A stretch of 64,000 bases of DNA. Origin: Zoroaster sp. YZ-2022. Its lineage: Eukaryota; Echinodermata; Asteroidea; Forcipulatida; Zoroasteridae. The notes under the pieces were generated by a model. That model made no database searches. It saw nothing but the letters and a program-made list of their open reading frames with translations, and was not told the origin of the DNA. The position numbers and the translations under genes were made by a program. How positions within the stretch are numbered: position 1 is the first letter of the stretch; each line of letters starts with the position of its first letter. The stretch lies in the NCBI GenBank assembly GCA_029582265.1, contig CM055828.1:35933072-35997071 (forward strand). The letters are read 5' to 3'. Below are positions 12,222-24,325 of the stretch, piece by piece.

Positions 12222-12380
12222 AAACCTGGGGCCGAGTTCACAAAGAGCTAAGATTAATCTTAACTGCGTATCAATCTTAATTGCTTAGCAAAGTGTGATG
12301 TCACAATACAAATCACTATGGTAATACTAACAACTCATCTTAAGATGAATCTTAGTGCTTTGTGAAATCGAGCCCTGGTT
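12222..12380. mobile_element. Short TIR/fold-back element
   Basis: Left AACCTGGGGCCGAGTTCACA and right complement AACCAGGGCTCGATTTCACA, followed by AAGMNCTAAGATTMATCTTA in both arms. About 159 bp, non-coding. Confidence 0.8.
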
Positions 12381-12500
12381 ATATCTTATATGGAAATGTA
12401 TCGATTGTATTTGTGAAAGGAAAAAAAAATACGAATAAGACTAATTTAGTTAGCATGCATGACAACAGAGACCTACTTATTTCTTAAAAGGGTTGCATTT

Positions 12501-12554
<54 letters not shown>

Positions 12555-14446
12555 CATATTTTGAGAATAATATAAAACTCAAATCAACAATGGATATGCG
12601 ATTGGTAGAGCAGCACATAATATTATGAAAACAAAATGAGTATTCTCTTGAAATGACAGGAATGGGTAGCCACCCGCAATCCCTCTAACACTGCTTCTAA
12701 TTGATTTCATTAATCAAAAGGGCAACACTTTAAGGTGCGTCAAGTATACGCCTGTCAGAACGCGGTGCATATTTAGAACTCTCGAAATGGCATTAAAGAT
12801 GTATCACTCGTGTTTTACCGGCATGTTCCGGAAATGTATGTTATTTATTGGAAAATTGTTAATTTATTTCAGGAAATGAAAGCAAATGCAGTGAAATATT
12901 TCACAATAGTTGTATAATATGCTTGGGGAAACGTTGCCAACATTTATTGTTGAGTGGACCCACCATAAATTCGTTTGAGCATATTTTTACTGTAAAACCA
13001 TGATTCTCATGGTTGTTTTCAAAACGGTGTCATTTAAAAAAAGCAATGTTCCGATAAAAAAAATCCAGAAATAACCGTTAAAATAGAGAAAAACCCAGGC
13101 GGTACATCTTCAATATGATAAGAACTACTTTCAGTAAATCAACTACGGTAAGAAATCCAGGGCTGATACATTGGAATAATTTATATTTATGAATATTTAT
13201 TTATTAGTTTGGTCTATGCTTTCAAAAATGTTAAATCTAGCGTAAGCTAGGCCTATGTAATGTATGTGTATTCCGTTTTCTACTAGGCATCTCCATGCGC
13301 TTCCTTCCATAATTTTCCACAAGTCTTTCACATATAATTGTTATCTTTTTGCGGAAATACTATGAATAATTGTATATTTTTCACTAATTATCATGATGTT
13401 ATGGAAATAAAAACTCAAGAGAGAACGGAAGAGAGAAAGGAGAGCAATAACTAAGTACTTTATTAACTTATAAATCAGTCAGTTTGTGTTGTGGTTTTTT
13501 GCTAGGTAATTAATAGGAAACAGCCTAGTTAGTCTCTGTTACCAGCCAATTTATATGAGTTGCTTATTCAGTATGCACTGTACATGTACTTGATCGGCTA
13601 TGGAGATCACACAACAGCTGTCTTTATGTTGTAGAGACTAGCTAGCATTGTTCACGTCGATCTCAAAATTGCTGGTCTATATGTGTGTACTCATACACTG
13701 GGCGGGTACGCAGGGAGAAAGGTTGTAGTGTGTAAGTTAATTTTAGGCGTAGTCCCTATAGCCGCCCTCTATGTTTATTCAACACGAAAGAGAATGATCG
13801 TTTAGATTTATTGACACATGGCGATTGTAAACACACACACATGATCAAATGTGTTGGCTGGACATAGTTCAAGTTTAATCCGCTGTTAATATCAGCAGCT
13901 GGTAACAGGATCCAGACAATTTTGCATTTATTAAAGACCATTTGGAACAGAGGTTAATTGTTGGCGAGTATCGTTACTCGCTTCGTTCCGTGTTTGTGTA
14001 CAAACGGGTGGGGTGCCGCGTGCTGGCTAGTCGGGTGTGGTGGAAGCACGTAACCTCAGTCGGTGTCAATTTTAGAAGTTGAGGTAAGTCCATGTACAAT
14101 TTTCGTCATATTATTTTGTCTACACAATCCTGACGTTGCATTGTCATATCTGAACATTGTATTAAATAGATTGACCATGTTGACCTCTAAATTGACTGTT
14201 TATTAAGTGAAATATGTACATGTTTTGACACAGATTGTGTGTGTGTGGGGGGGGGGGGTAGACCGCCCCTTGACGACACGGGGCCAACATCAGGGCCAGA
14301 CAGGACCAGCATTTTAGCTGAGCAGTTATATGGAAAGATTCCTATACTGACCATTAGTCCCTTACATGTACGCCATGCCAGTTTCATACAGTAATTCAGC
14401 AAATGTCATAAATTCACAGTAAATGATTCATGCTATTTGAATCAGT
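12381..14446. other. Non-coding stretch; TA microsatellite and possible 5'UTR exon
   Basis: TA run at about 12503-12552. 12955-13008 is an inverted match to 7478-7510. 13660-14081 is less AT-rich and ends TTGAG|GTAAGT at 14082, so a non-coding first exon is possible but unproven. A short G run lies at about 14248. Confidence 0.35.
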
Positions 14447-14665
14447 CTAGAGTTTTGCTGTCTTCATTAGACTCGGTCTAGAGCTGAGCTGTCTTCACTA
14501 AGATGGGGAATTTCTCAGTCAAGATCTTAGCTGTCTTCACTAAGATGGGGAATTTCTCAGTCTAGATCTTAGCTGTCTTCACTAAGATGGGGAATTTCTC
14601 AGTCTAGATCTTAGCTGTCTTCACTAAGAATAGATGGGGAATTTCTCAGTCTAGATCTTAGCTAT
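14447..14665. repeat. Minisatellite, about 43 bp x 4-5
   Basis: Unit contains AGCTGTCTTCACTAAGATGG and GGAATTTCTCAGTCTAGATC; the last copy has a 5-base insertion (AATAG). Confidence 0.9.
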
Positions 14666-14909
14666 TCCTGGAGTAGCCATGGTAGAACTTTGAAGAACAT
14701 TTGACTCTGAGACAAGAATCTTGGATGATACTTGGTACCAGTTCTATAAAAATGATATTGAATTCATATATTGTTTCATCATTAAGATGTAAAATTTACT
14801 ATATATAGGCCTATGTACTTTAAAATTGTTTTCATAAAACTTTTTTCCCAGATGGAACTTCACATACAACTTATGTATGCATCACATAATTATGTCAAAA
14901 AGGTCAAAC

Positions 14910-15431
14910 CAGGGCCCAATATCATGGCGCTGCTTACCACAGAATTCTGCGTTTACGGCGCCATAAAAAGCGTGCGATTCTATGCACCGTAAGCACTGCT
15001 TACCACAGAATTCTGCGTTTACGGCGCCATAAAAAGCGTGCGATTCTATGCACCGTAAGCACTGCTTACCACAGAATTCTGCGTTTACGGCGCCATAAAA
15101 AGCGTGCGATTCTGTGCACCGTAAGCACTGCTTACCACAGAATTCTGCGCTTACGGCGCCATAAAAAGCGTGCGATTCTGTGCACCGTAAGCACTGCTTA
15201 CCACAGAATTCTGCGCTTACGGCGCCATAAAAAGCGTGCGATTCTGTGCACCGTAAGCACTGCTTACCACAGAATTCTGCGCTTACGGCGCCATAAAAAG
15301 CGTGCGATTCTGTGCACCGTAAGCACTGCTTACCACAGAATTCTGCGCTTACGGCGCCATAAAAAGCGTGCGATTCTGTGCGCCGTAAGCGCAGAATTCC
15401 GCAGTAAGCAGTGCCATGAAATTGGGCCCTG
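14910..15431. mobile_element. TIR element with internal 66-bp satellite (x about 7)
   Basis: Ends CAGGGCCCAATATCATGGCG and complement CAGGGCCCAATTTCATGGCA are inverted repeats. The interior from 14931 is a tandem array of 66-bp units (TGCTTACCACAGAATTCTGC...GCACCGTAAGCAC), with stepwise variation (GCGTTTAC to GCGCTTAC, TATGCACC to TGTGCACC) along the array. The long reverse-strand open frame across it is a by-product of 66 being divisible by 3. Confidence 0.9.
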
Positions 15432-15522
15432 TTACTAAAGCAAATGGAAAAAAGATTATACCTTATTTGTAATCTCCATGATATTTCTTTTTTGAAAAGT
15501 TTCAAAATGTCTGTCCATTTAT

Positions 15523-17643
15523 CAGAGTTGTTGACTCGAGTCGGTGACTCGGACTCGGACTCGAGTCCGACTCGAGTCGCCAATTTTTGTGACTTGCGAC
15601 TTGACTTGACTTGGACAAAAATGACTTGGGACTTGACTTGACTTGGACAAAAATGACTTGTGACTTGACTTGACTTGAGTAAATTTGACTTGACGACATT
15701 GCAAGTCATCATGTATTTTAGGTTGTTTTATTACATGTATTTTTCTGGTCAATCCGGCCACGGCAGCCGAATACTTTTGTGACGGGAAAAAAATGCCGTC
15801 GCGAATTTTATATCTGTACGTAATACATAATAATAGTGTATACTGTACACGTATGTGTCTTGTACTGTAAAGTGTACGCTACATGTCTAGTCTTCAACAC
15901 AATCCGTCGTAGTGGAAGAAGTGGGCTATTACTGGTAAAGGCATTGCATTAATATTCAAAATAATTTATACAAACGGCTGGAACGAGGTTATAGCGACAT
16001 TGTTAATTGTATTAAGAATTTGTAAAGTGTTGAACAAATTATCGCAAATTTTTCGTAAAACAAAACCGAATAGCTATTTTGACTCAAATTATGTTTATTA
16101 TGTGTGTAATCATTAAAGGGTACATGTTTTTTTTATAAATGTTTTACTCCGTAAAAAGGGAATTTTAAAATATTTTACGAACGTAATTTTTAAATTCTCC
16201 TTACATCACCTATGCAAGCGTTGTCAGAGTTGTCAACACAGAATCAGTACGGATTTCATGCACGTTACACTGGATCCGGAGTCCGTGATTTTAACAAATG
16301 TATTGTTTGTGACAATTAACAGCGACCGAATAACTAAGAAGCAGCAATTACTAGTTTTTGGGGCGTATACAAAATTTATCTTCTTCCAAATTACCAAATT
16401 CCGAGGCCCATATAAGAGTGTAAATTACCATCCGTCGGTTTCCGTCCTGGGAGAAAAATGAATTGTCCCGCGTGTAACAGCTTCAACCGTCTGCAAATTT
16501 TCGTACAAATATTGAAATGAACCACTCTAAATACATACGCTAGATTGATAATTTTCAGATTAAAAAAAATTAAAACCTCAATCGCTTCTTTCTATACTTT
16601 CCACACAACCCCCATAATTTCTGGACCGAATTGATGAAAAACTACCTGGTTCCCTGTTTTGTAAATAACATTGAATTCAGATGCGGGCACCAACAAAAAC
16701 AATGACGCACTACACAATTTGTGAAGCGTTAACGTCATACTTGGATTTGTTTGTGAGTTTCTGGTCTTCAATAGTCATTTATTTACCTCCCATCATGTTA
16801 TCACTTGTTTTTCATTTATGTTATTCAATCAGCAACTTATATTAATGAAGTAAAATACGTCTAAACATCTTCAATAAAGTGTCAATCTTTAGGCCTACAG
16901 TGTACATTTGAGCGTATACGTTTCACCATACATTTCCCTTCACATGTACTGCACGATACACGGTACACGTGTGTGCGTTTGTATAGTTTTCTAGAAAATA
17001 TTGCCCGATGATTACAGCGAGGTTTCGCGGCTAATTCGAGATAAATGTGTCAATTATGTATATCCTATAAACAACAAATGACAAACACTGGATTTATTCT
17101 CACTGCCAAGACAGGGAACATGACAAACAGAACATTATTATAGGCAAAAAAAAAAAAAGGCTCCGGTTTCTGGTGATCTCCGTGCGCGTGGCCTCAGCTA
17201 GACCTGCACGTCGGCATTTTATTTTATTATTTTTTGCTATGAAACGATGTCCAATCGCAGCCACACTTTTTCACATAGGGGTATAAACGTTTGGCTGATT
17301 TGTGAGTCCTCTCTTAGCCACCATACTTTGTATAATGGGAAATTTGGTCCCCGCCTACACATGTAAACAATTTTTAAACAAAACAAAACAAACAAAAAAC
17401 AAAATCGCGTCACCGCACCAATTTTGAAACTGGAGACTTTTTTAGCCTTATTCGGGACGATAAATGACTTGTGACTTGACTTGACTTGAGAAAATTTGAC
17501 TTGTGACTTGACTTGACTTGGGAAAATTTGACTTGTGACTTGACTTGACTTGAGAAAATTTGACTTGAGACTTGACTTGACTTGAGAACATTTGACTTGT
17601 GACTTGACTTGACTTGAGAAAAAATGACTTGGTTACAACACTG
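15523..17643. mobile_element. hAT-like element, 2.1 kb, perfect 8-bp target duplication
   Basis: Flanked by CCATTTAT at 15515-15522 and 17644-17651. Ends CAGAGTTGTTGACTCGAG and complement CAGTGTTGTAACCAAGTC are inverted repeats. Both subterminal regions are arrays of GACTTGACTTG words (15590-15690 and 17465-17635), like transposase-binding repeats of hAT elements. No transposase frame; an M1 element (17142-17449) is inserted inside. Confidence 0.88.
17142..17449. mobile_element. TIR element family M1, copy 2 (nested)
   Basis: TA|GGCAAAAA...GGCTCCGGTTTC at the left and GAAACTGGAGACTTTTTTAGCC|TTA at the right (inverted). The body shares GCTATGAAACGATGTCCAAT with the copy at 3380. Lies within the hAT-like element 15523-17643. 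Confidence 0.8.
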
Positions 17644-17766
17644 CCATTTATTATCATTGTAAGCTATTAACCTTGCTTTAACAATACAAAATAAAGCAAG
17701 ACTAACAATTGTGTTAATAGTGCCATTAATTATATCAAACTTTTTACGTGATTACGTGATTAATTA

Positions 17767-17979
17767 GGCAAGGGCAGACCATGTACATGTGTAGTTGTAT
17801 AAGGCAGACCATGTACATGTGTAGTTGTATAAGGCAGACCATGTACATGTGTAGTTGTATAAGGCAGACCATGTATGTGTAGTTGTATAAGGCAGACCAT
17901 GTACATGTGTAGTTGTATAAGGCAGACCATGTACATGTGTAGTTGTATAAGGCAGACCATGTACATGTGTAGTTGTATA
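17767..17979. repeat. Minisatellite, 30 bp x 7
   Basis: Unit GGCAGACCATGTACATGTGTAGTTGTATAA; one unit lacks ACA. Immediately followed by M1 copy 3, which begins in the last unit. Confidence 0.95.
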
Positions 17980-18316
17980 AAGCCAAAAAAGGTCTCTGGT
18001 TTCTGGTCTGACCATGCGTTGCTTCAGACCCGTGCGTCAGCATTTTTAATTTCTTCTTTTTTTGCTATGTAACAATGTCCCAATGTGACCAAAATTCCTG
18101 GATTGATTCAAATTCTGCCTCACTGTGTTTGAAACGGCTTTTTCACTTGGGGGTATGAACGTTTGCCCGATTTGTGAGGCCTCTCTTAGCCACCATACTT
18201 TGTGTATGGGAAATTTGGTCTGGTATTAGCTAATAACCGTATTCACATGTAAAAAAAAATTTAATAAAAAATACAAAAAAAACAAAAACAAAAAAAACAG
18301 ACTTTTTGGGGGGCCT
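17980..18316. mobile_element. TIR element family M1, copy 3
   Basis: Left AGCCAAAAAAGGTCTCTGGT, right CAGACTTTTTGGGGGGCC (inverted). The body shares CTCTTAGCCACCATACTTTG with the other copies. Inserted at the edge of the 30-bp minisatellite. Confidence 0.75.
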
Positions 18317-19121
18317 AATGTATAATAAATATTTCATAAATTTGTATTCATTTCTGGAAATGAAAGCATGAATATAACAGTAGTTCCTGTTGGCATGTCA
18401 TTAGCTTGTTAGTCTGATGAACCAAATGATAAAATTATTAAAGTAATTTTAATACTGATATTTTTATTGGATCACTGCATTACAACAGATTAAAACATGT
18501 TGTATATTGTGTTTCTAATTGTGGCAATATCACTGTCACATATGATTGCACAGAAACTGAGAGTATATTCTGTTCCCATAGGATACATGTATGTGACGTT
18601 CTGTTAATCGTTCTGCACTATTAGTGCTGGTACCCCCGCATGTACATGCTTATCTGCGTGAATTTCCTTAACAACAAAGGCCTGAGGCCAGGCCTCCCTT
18701 GTGTACTGTAAACAATTACTCACATTTCATCCTTTGACCTAATACATACATATAGCTTGCCACATTGAATTCTTTTATTTGATACCCCAATTACTAAATA
18801 ATGAGATACACAATGGTTGACAAAAATAACAGAGTACTGTAGTTCCAAAAATTGGGAACTTGTTGCAATGGTAATCAGAAATAAGTTATTTCTAGGTCAT
18901 AAAATTCACTTACTGTACACGTACTTTACTTAAAGTTTTCTCCATTTTCAAACATTTTATGAAGAATTTATTTTGTTTAAATTTGTTTCTTTAAATAAGC
19001 AATTTTAAAATTGTAACGAAACACTTTGATATAACTACCTTATTGTCTCTGTCTTGTGTAGGTATATTTTAGAAATCATATATTATGTTTAAAAATATTT
19101 TCGATACACTGTATGCATCTT
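18317..19121. other. Non-coding stretch
   Basis: AT-rich, no element or gene recognised. Confidence 0.3.
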
Positions 19122-19216
19122 TAGAGGTAGAAGTTAACTTTAATTTTATGGTAGCCAGCAAGACCAATAACAGTAATGAGTTTCTCTCTACCAGACTAAA
19201 GAACTATATCACACTA

Positions 19217-20096
19217 GGTGTGGACGATATCATGATAGAGGTGGACAATATTGTAATGATACGATATTCAAAACAATATTGGCTAAATTGGATATGGTTT
19301 TGAAGATATCGAAATATCGCCATATTGACGCTATTCCAAAAATATCGCCGATATTAAAAATAGCCGATATCAAATTTATATCGCTCTTTTTAGTTAATAT
19401 CGGCGGAGTGATTATACGGTAAGCTTGGGCGATAACACGATAATATCGAATATCGCGATACCTTTTTTTTATTCGATTACGATATCGAGAACCTTTAAGT
19501 TATCGAGATATCGGCAAATCGCAATTAAAAAATATATCGCGATTTAAAACAAAATGGCCATTGTGAGTCAAGTCAGAAATTCCATGGAAACAAAATTAGA
19601 ACAGTCTTTTCAGCTTCTGGAAGTGAGAAACAACAGCGAACTACTTCGGAAGTACATACACGTTCTGCAAACGAATTTGTGAATTATTGTCATGCTTATA
19701 CTTATAGAGGGGTACATGTATATTTGTGCTTGTCAGCTCTAAAGCAATCATGTGTGATTGAAAAAAATAATCGCGATACTATCGAAAATCACGATATATG
19801 TTTGCCAATATATCGTGGATGAAAAAAATCGATATCGCCCAAGCTTATTATACGGTACCGTGAAGAGCTAAAAATAAAAAATAAAAAAACAACAAAAATA
19901 GTTTGAAATCATGACGCAATTTCCCTGTAGAACTTGTAAAAGTAGTTCATATATCGGTGTCAATGTCGCTAATGTTCAATACATACATTTTTTCATGTAA
20001 AATAAATCCGCATATTGAGACGATAATATTGTATATTGCCGATGTCATGTCGTCGATACTCGACTATCCAAAAGATTCAATATCGTCACCCCTACC
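19217..20096. mobile_element. Middle element of the nest (hAT-like, 8-bp target site)
   Basis: Ends GGTGTGGACGATAT and complement GGTAGGGGTGACGATATTG are inverted repeats. Flanks TCACACTA (19209-19216) and TCACACTG (20097-20104) match 7 of 8. The interior is rich in ATATCG words and is itself interrupted at 19421-19847. Confidence 0.75.
19421..19847. mobile_element. Innermost element of the nest
   Basis: Inverted ends AAGCTTGGGCGATA / TATCGCCCAAGCTT, flanked by the direct repeat ATTATACGGTA (19411-19421, 19847-19857). Contains a 43-codon frame (from 19554) that could be a decayed N-terminal transposase piece, not recognised. Confidence 0.8.
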
Positions 20097-20690
20097 TCAC
20101 ACTGTCAGAAAATTAATTGTAAATTTTTGTTTAAATTATGATTTGTTTATAAATTATTGTTTACGCTAACCCTCAGACTATCAGCTCATGCAGATCAACA
20201 TGTAGTTCTTCTGTTAATCTAGTAGCTTTGGGCTAGTGGTAATTTAGACCCCTGATCTGGCAGAAGTAACTTTTTAGTCTCGTGCTTAATGCCAGATCAC
20301 CAGATGACCTTCCAAGTAACAACATATCTTAAACTGTCTGCAGTGAATCATCATTTATCAACTGTTCACTTCCACATCATTACGTACAGGATTCTATGAC
20401 ATTTGATGCCTTAAATTTGTTTTTTATGCTCTGGCACAATGTCATCTTACTTCATGGTTCTCATCCCAATATTGTTTAGCAGATACATTTGCCAAGCTGT
20501 ATTTTCTTCTTTGCAGCTCTATCCAATTGAATTCTGGATGTTATTGTCAATAGACATGAGACACAGCTGGAACTCATATAAAACGCTGCAACGTATGGGA
20601 AGTGAAAGTACTGTATGGGAATAAAAAAGTATACATTGTTTCACTCGCACTTGTTAATAACCTTTATTCTTTGTAGAAAGGTTAACTACA

Positions 20691-20960
20691 TTAACCCTAA
20701 CCCCCAAGTTATTCTGGCTAGGAACTGTCCAGAATCCTCCAAAATCCATCAGTGCACTTTTGAAAACATGCCCTTATCTTCAAAATGCGCCATGCATTTT
20801 CGTTGATCTTTCATATTCAGCACTTATGGCCTGTACTTCTTGCCAGGTAGTAATTTTGCCCCATTTGAAGAGGTGAAAGTACCAGTTTCCAACAGTGCTG
20901 AATTGTTCCCAAAAAGTGCCCCTTGGAGGATTTTGTATGATTTGGGGTGGTTAGGGTTAA
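20691..20960. mobile_element. TTAA element, 270 bp
   Basis: TTAA at 20691-20694 and 20957-20960, ends CCCTAACC / GGTTAGGG. The body (GCACTTATGGCCTGTACTTC, CCAGTTTCCAACAGTGCTGA) matches the inverted copy at 52800-53068 over its whole length. piggyBac-type target, non-coding. Confidence 0.85.
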
Positions 20961-21114
20961 TAATGCCAGTACATAATAATGAAAATTATCTTGTAAAAAC
21001 AAAATTGTTAAATGATTTTTGCTATCAACTTTATACTCAACTATAGGCAGGGAATGATTTAGTGTGAACATTTTGTTTTTGTAAAGCAACCATTTTTAAG
21101 GCAGAAATGTTTGT

Positions 21115-21210
21115 GTTTGTGTATGTTATGCTAATTTTGCAAAGTAAACCTTGAATTTTGCAAAGTAAACCTTGAATTTTGATAAGCAAATAATGAATTT
21201 TGTGTACAGA
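21115..21210. repeat. Short array related to the 45225 satellite
   Basis: Words ATGCTAATTTTGCAAAGTAA and CCTTGAATTTTGCAAAG repeat about three times. The word GCTAATTTTG...CTTGAATTTTG is shared with 45215-45765. Confidence 0.6.
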
Positions 21211-21355
21211 ATTTTGTGACACAAGCAAAATTGGTCACTTTCAGACTTGTGATGCTAATTAATTCTGTCAGAAGCTTCATCTACATAGCTGAACCTGTTA
21301 TTATTGTTAAAATATTGTTAAATTATTGCTAAATTATTTGTTTATCTCCATAGCT

Positions 21356-21434
21356 ATGGCAGAACCGCCACCTATTGGCTTTGAGGGAATTCAGGGTGGA
21401 CATAATGAGTCACCACCCAAGGGAGAAGCCATTG
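21356..21434 (+). CDS. Candidate alternative first coding exon D
   Basis: The ATG at 21356 gives 26 codons (MAEPPPIGFEGIQGGHNESP...) ending ATTG|GTAAGT, a consensus donor in phase 1. A plausible acceptor (tttatctccatag) sits two bases before the ATG, so this may be the second exon of a transcript with a non-coding first exon rather than a transcription start. The Pro/Gly/Glu-rich composition resembles variable anoctamin N-termini. Confidence 0.5.
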
Positions 21435-22757
21435 GTAAGTAAAAGTTTTATCTTCATTGAGCTGTCATGGAAACTCTATCCAAGGGGTGTAATGTACATT
21501 TCAGGGTTTTTACAAATTGGTCGGTCTCAAGGCAGTAGATACTACATGCGTACAACAGTGTATACATGTGTACGTACATGTACTAAGTAGTTTATTACAC
21601 ATTGTATAGTATCTGGTAGCCCTGTGTATTTAATCATGTGGAACAGTAATTAGTTGTTTGTATAAAAAGGTAATATGTACACAAGTGGCTATTTTATTGG
21701 GAGTGACTTTGTACCTGAGGAGGTTCCGCCAGTGATAGGATCTGGTTGAAAGGACAGCAGGCATGCATACACACCTGTAGTTATAGAGGAACACAGGGCT
21801 TCCTCCATGATGGGTCACACAGTTGTTGTTTGAAAAATGATACATGCTCAGGACATTGCTTTATGTTTGTGAATCTGAATTTTCGGCTAAACGTTGATTT
21901 GACAGATAATGGTCAGATTGGTGTTCTTGTATATCACCAAAACCTGAAACTTTCGCAAGTTGAGATATCTTGATTCTGAGTATGGATGCACGGACAGATT
22001 TTTACCAAAATTTGTATTCTGGCTTTATATGGATCAAAATGATAAAACCAACTGTGAAAATTTCAGTTCTGGTGATTATGTGGTTGCATTCAAGGAACCA
22101 GAAAATATGGTTGTAGCAATGTCTATTGACAGTGTAGTGGGTTATTTGTTTATTATGCGGGGATGGTTGAATGAAATACACCCACGCACAAAATGAAAGG
22201 GAACCATTTATGAGTAATGTACTGGCACCAATGAAATGACAGTTGTTTTGTAGCATCCATGCAGTTTCACCCGCAATTAAAAAAAATATTTAAAAAAATA
22301 TAAAAAAAGCAGAGGCATTAAATGGCTGGTGGAAATGATGGTAAACTATGTCTAAAACCTTGTTCATATACCTGTAAGTATATAACATGTAGCCAGGGAG
22401 CCTTAAACAAATATTTGTGGCAATTGTTGGGCTTTACAAATTCCTTCTTTACTATCCAAATGGTCTAGTTTTTTTTTTTTTTAAAGGGTTAAGCATGACC
22501 CCTGAAACAAAATGATAGGTTTTCATCATTTATTATGAATTGAAAATAAATTATAAGAGCACCTGTAAGTAAGTAAATAAATAAATAAATAAATAAACAC
22601 ATATAAGAAAAAAGGCAGGCCCCTCCCCCCCAAAAGATGGAGAGATGACTTCAGTGGTATGACATGGCTACAGCTGAGTGGCACAAGATATGGAAGATTG
22701 TTGAAGAGGCAGAAGTGAAGAGAAATAGGCACAAGAACAACAACAACAATATCGCGG
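21435..22757. other. Non-coding stretch after candidate exon D
   Basis: No gene recognised. 22566-22597 is a TAAA run. The rest looks unique. Confidence 0.3.
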
Positions 22758-22975
22758 CACCCGCTGCTATATAGGATTCTAGCCAGCCAATCGACATCGA
22801 GCAAGCTCGGTGGTCGAGAGGTTAAGACGTCTGCACTAGTAAGCAGGAGGTCGTGGGTTCGAATCCCGCCCGAGTCGCCTGTATAGTTTTTTCACAGACA
22901 CTCGGAAAGCACTGAGTATGTAGTGCTATACACACATCGGTGTAGGGCAAAATTAAAATCAAACAACAACATCAA
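22758..22975 (+). mobile_element. tRNA-derived SINE family B, copy 1
   Basis: The head 22805-22876 has A-box TGGTCGAGAGG and B-box GGTTCGAATCC. A leader with TGCTATATAGGATTCTAGCC precedes it, and the tail has CACTCGGAAAGCACTGAGTA. An inverted copy with the same leader is at 45788-45975. Not a tRNA gene, since the arms are not followed by a terminator and the copy structure is SINE-like. Confidence 0.8.
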
Positions 22976-23544
22976 CAAATATTTTCTGCATGCATTCGTG
23001 TACTTTTAAAGTAACCTTGATATAAATACAATGTACATCATCAGCCTGTGTGTTGTGTACAGGCGGAAGTAAGAGGAAGTTATTGAATTTGTAACTTCCG
23101 TTTTGAGGTACAGTACCTTGTACTACCACTAAGATGAAGTCATGATTAGGGTCATTTGAACTTTGGTTTCTTCAAGTTTTTATCCTACAGCTACATTCAA
23201 ACCTGGCACATTGGGGACAAACATGTACATATATCTGTGTCCATACCTGTGCTATATTGCAACAAAGTCATCATGTGAGATACATGTAACACTACAGGCA
23301 AAGTGTGGCTGGATAACCTTGCTAACACCCCATCCCCCACCACCACCACAACAGAATTTATCAATACATACAGCAGTACCAATTCCCAATCAAATTACAG
23401 GGTCTAGTGGTTAGTACCACTTCTCCTTGTGGTACATGTAGGTGGTCATGTACTATGAAGTCTGGACATTAAGTCAGTGTGTTTCTTTCTCAATGGTGAT
23501 TCCCACAGTTTTAGAAGAACACTTGGTACTGTCAGTGTTTACTG
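22976..23544. other. Non-coding stretch
   Basis: A small inverted repeat at about 23065-23105 (CGGAAGTAA...TTACTTCCG type). No gene. Confidence 0.3.
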
Positions 23545-23665
23545 TCTTGACCTCTCTATGACTTGACCTCTCTATGACTTGACCTCTCTATGACTTGACC
23601 TCTCTATGACTTGACCTCTCTATGACTTGACCTCTCTATGACTTGACCTCTCTATGACTTGACCA
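23545..23665. repeat. Minisatellite, 16 bp x about 8
   Basis: Unit ACTTGACCTCTCTATG, near-identical copies. Confidence 0.95.
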
Positions 23666-23784
23666 ATACACTACCTGGCGTTGTTAAATGATTTTTCGTT
23701 TTGAATTAAGGAAAGAGAATGTATAGCTATTTTCTTGTTAACGACAATAAGCTGAAACCTTTACATACATGTATTGTTTTATGT

Positions 23785-24325
23785 ATATCTTGATTCAAAG
23801 AGAGTAAGCATACTCATAGAAGCAGTTTTGACAACATTACCAATGTTGTAATTTCCCTTCAATGTATATCTTGATTCAAAGAGAGTAAGCATACTCATAG
23901 AAGCAGTTTTGCCAACATTACCAATGCAGTACCTTCCTTCAATGTATATCTTGATTCATGAGCATATATAGAAGCAGTTTTGCCAACATTACCAATCTTC
24001 AATGTATATCTTGATTCAAAGAGAGTGAGCATACTCATAGAAGCAGTTTTGCCAACATTACCAATGCAGTACCTTCCCTTCAATGTATATCTTGATTCAA
24101 AGAGAGTGAGCATACTCATAGAAGCAGTTTTGCCAACATTACCAATGCAGTACCTTCCCTTCAATGTATATCTTGATTCAAAGAGAGTGAGCATACTCAT
24201 AGAAGCAGTTTGGCCAACATTACCAATGCAGTACCTTCCCTTCAATGTATATCTTGATTCAAAGAGAGTGAGCGTACTCATAGAAGCAGTTTGGCCACCA
24301 TTACCAATGCAGTACCTTCCCTTTT
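23785..24325. repeat. Minisatellite, about 83 bp x 6-7
   Basis: Unit contains GTATATCTTGATTCAAAGAG, AGCATACTCATAGAAGCAG and CATTACCAATGCAGTACC. One central copy is shortened. The unit is an expanded piece of a dispersed repeat seen singly near 5200, 11690, 38305 and 47620. Confidence 0.93.

Larger units (their letters stand above)
19122..20254. mobile_element. Outer element of a triple nest (CAGGGGTCGAAATTAAC family)
   Basis: Left end AGAGGTAGAAGTTAACTTTA then ATTTTATGGTAGCC, and right end GGGCTAGTGGTAATTTAGAC then CCCTG, match the two ends of the complete element at 31886-32170. It is split by the element 19217-20096. Confidence 0.7.

Noticed and set aside
13660..14081. Non-coding first exon ending TTGAG|GTAAGT
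   Set aside because: Only a donor-like site supports it; kept as a remark, not as a gene feature.
14882..15712. 276-codon reverse-strand open frame with repeating CTESHAFYGAVSAEFCGKQ
   Set aside because: It runs across the 66-bp satellite inside a TIR element; 66 is divisible by 3, so an open frame is expected without coding.
15502..15761. Overlapping reverse-strand frames of repeating SSQVKSQV
   Set aside because: Translation of the GACTTG subterminal repeats of a hAT-like element.
22322..22340. Mini-exon ATGGCTGGTGGAAATGATG followed by GTAAAC, also phase 1
   Set aside because: Only six codons and a weak donor; not distinguishable from chance.
22805..22876. Functional tRNA gene
   Set aside because: Promoter boxes are present, but the leader, tail and second inverted copy identify a SINE.
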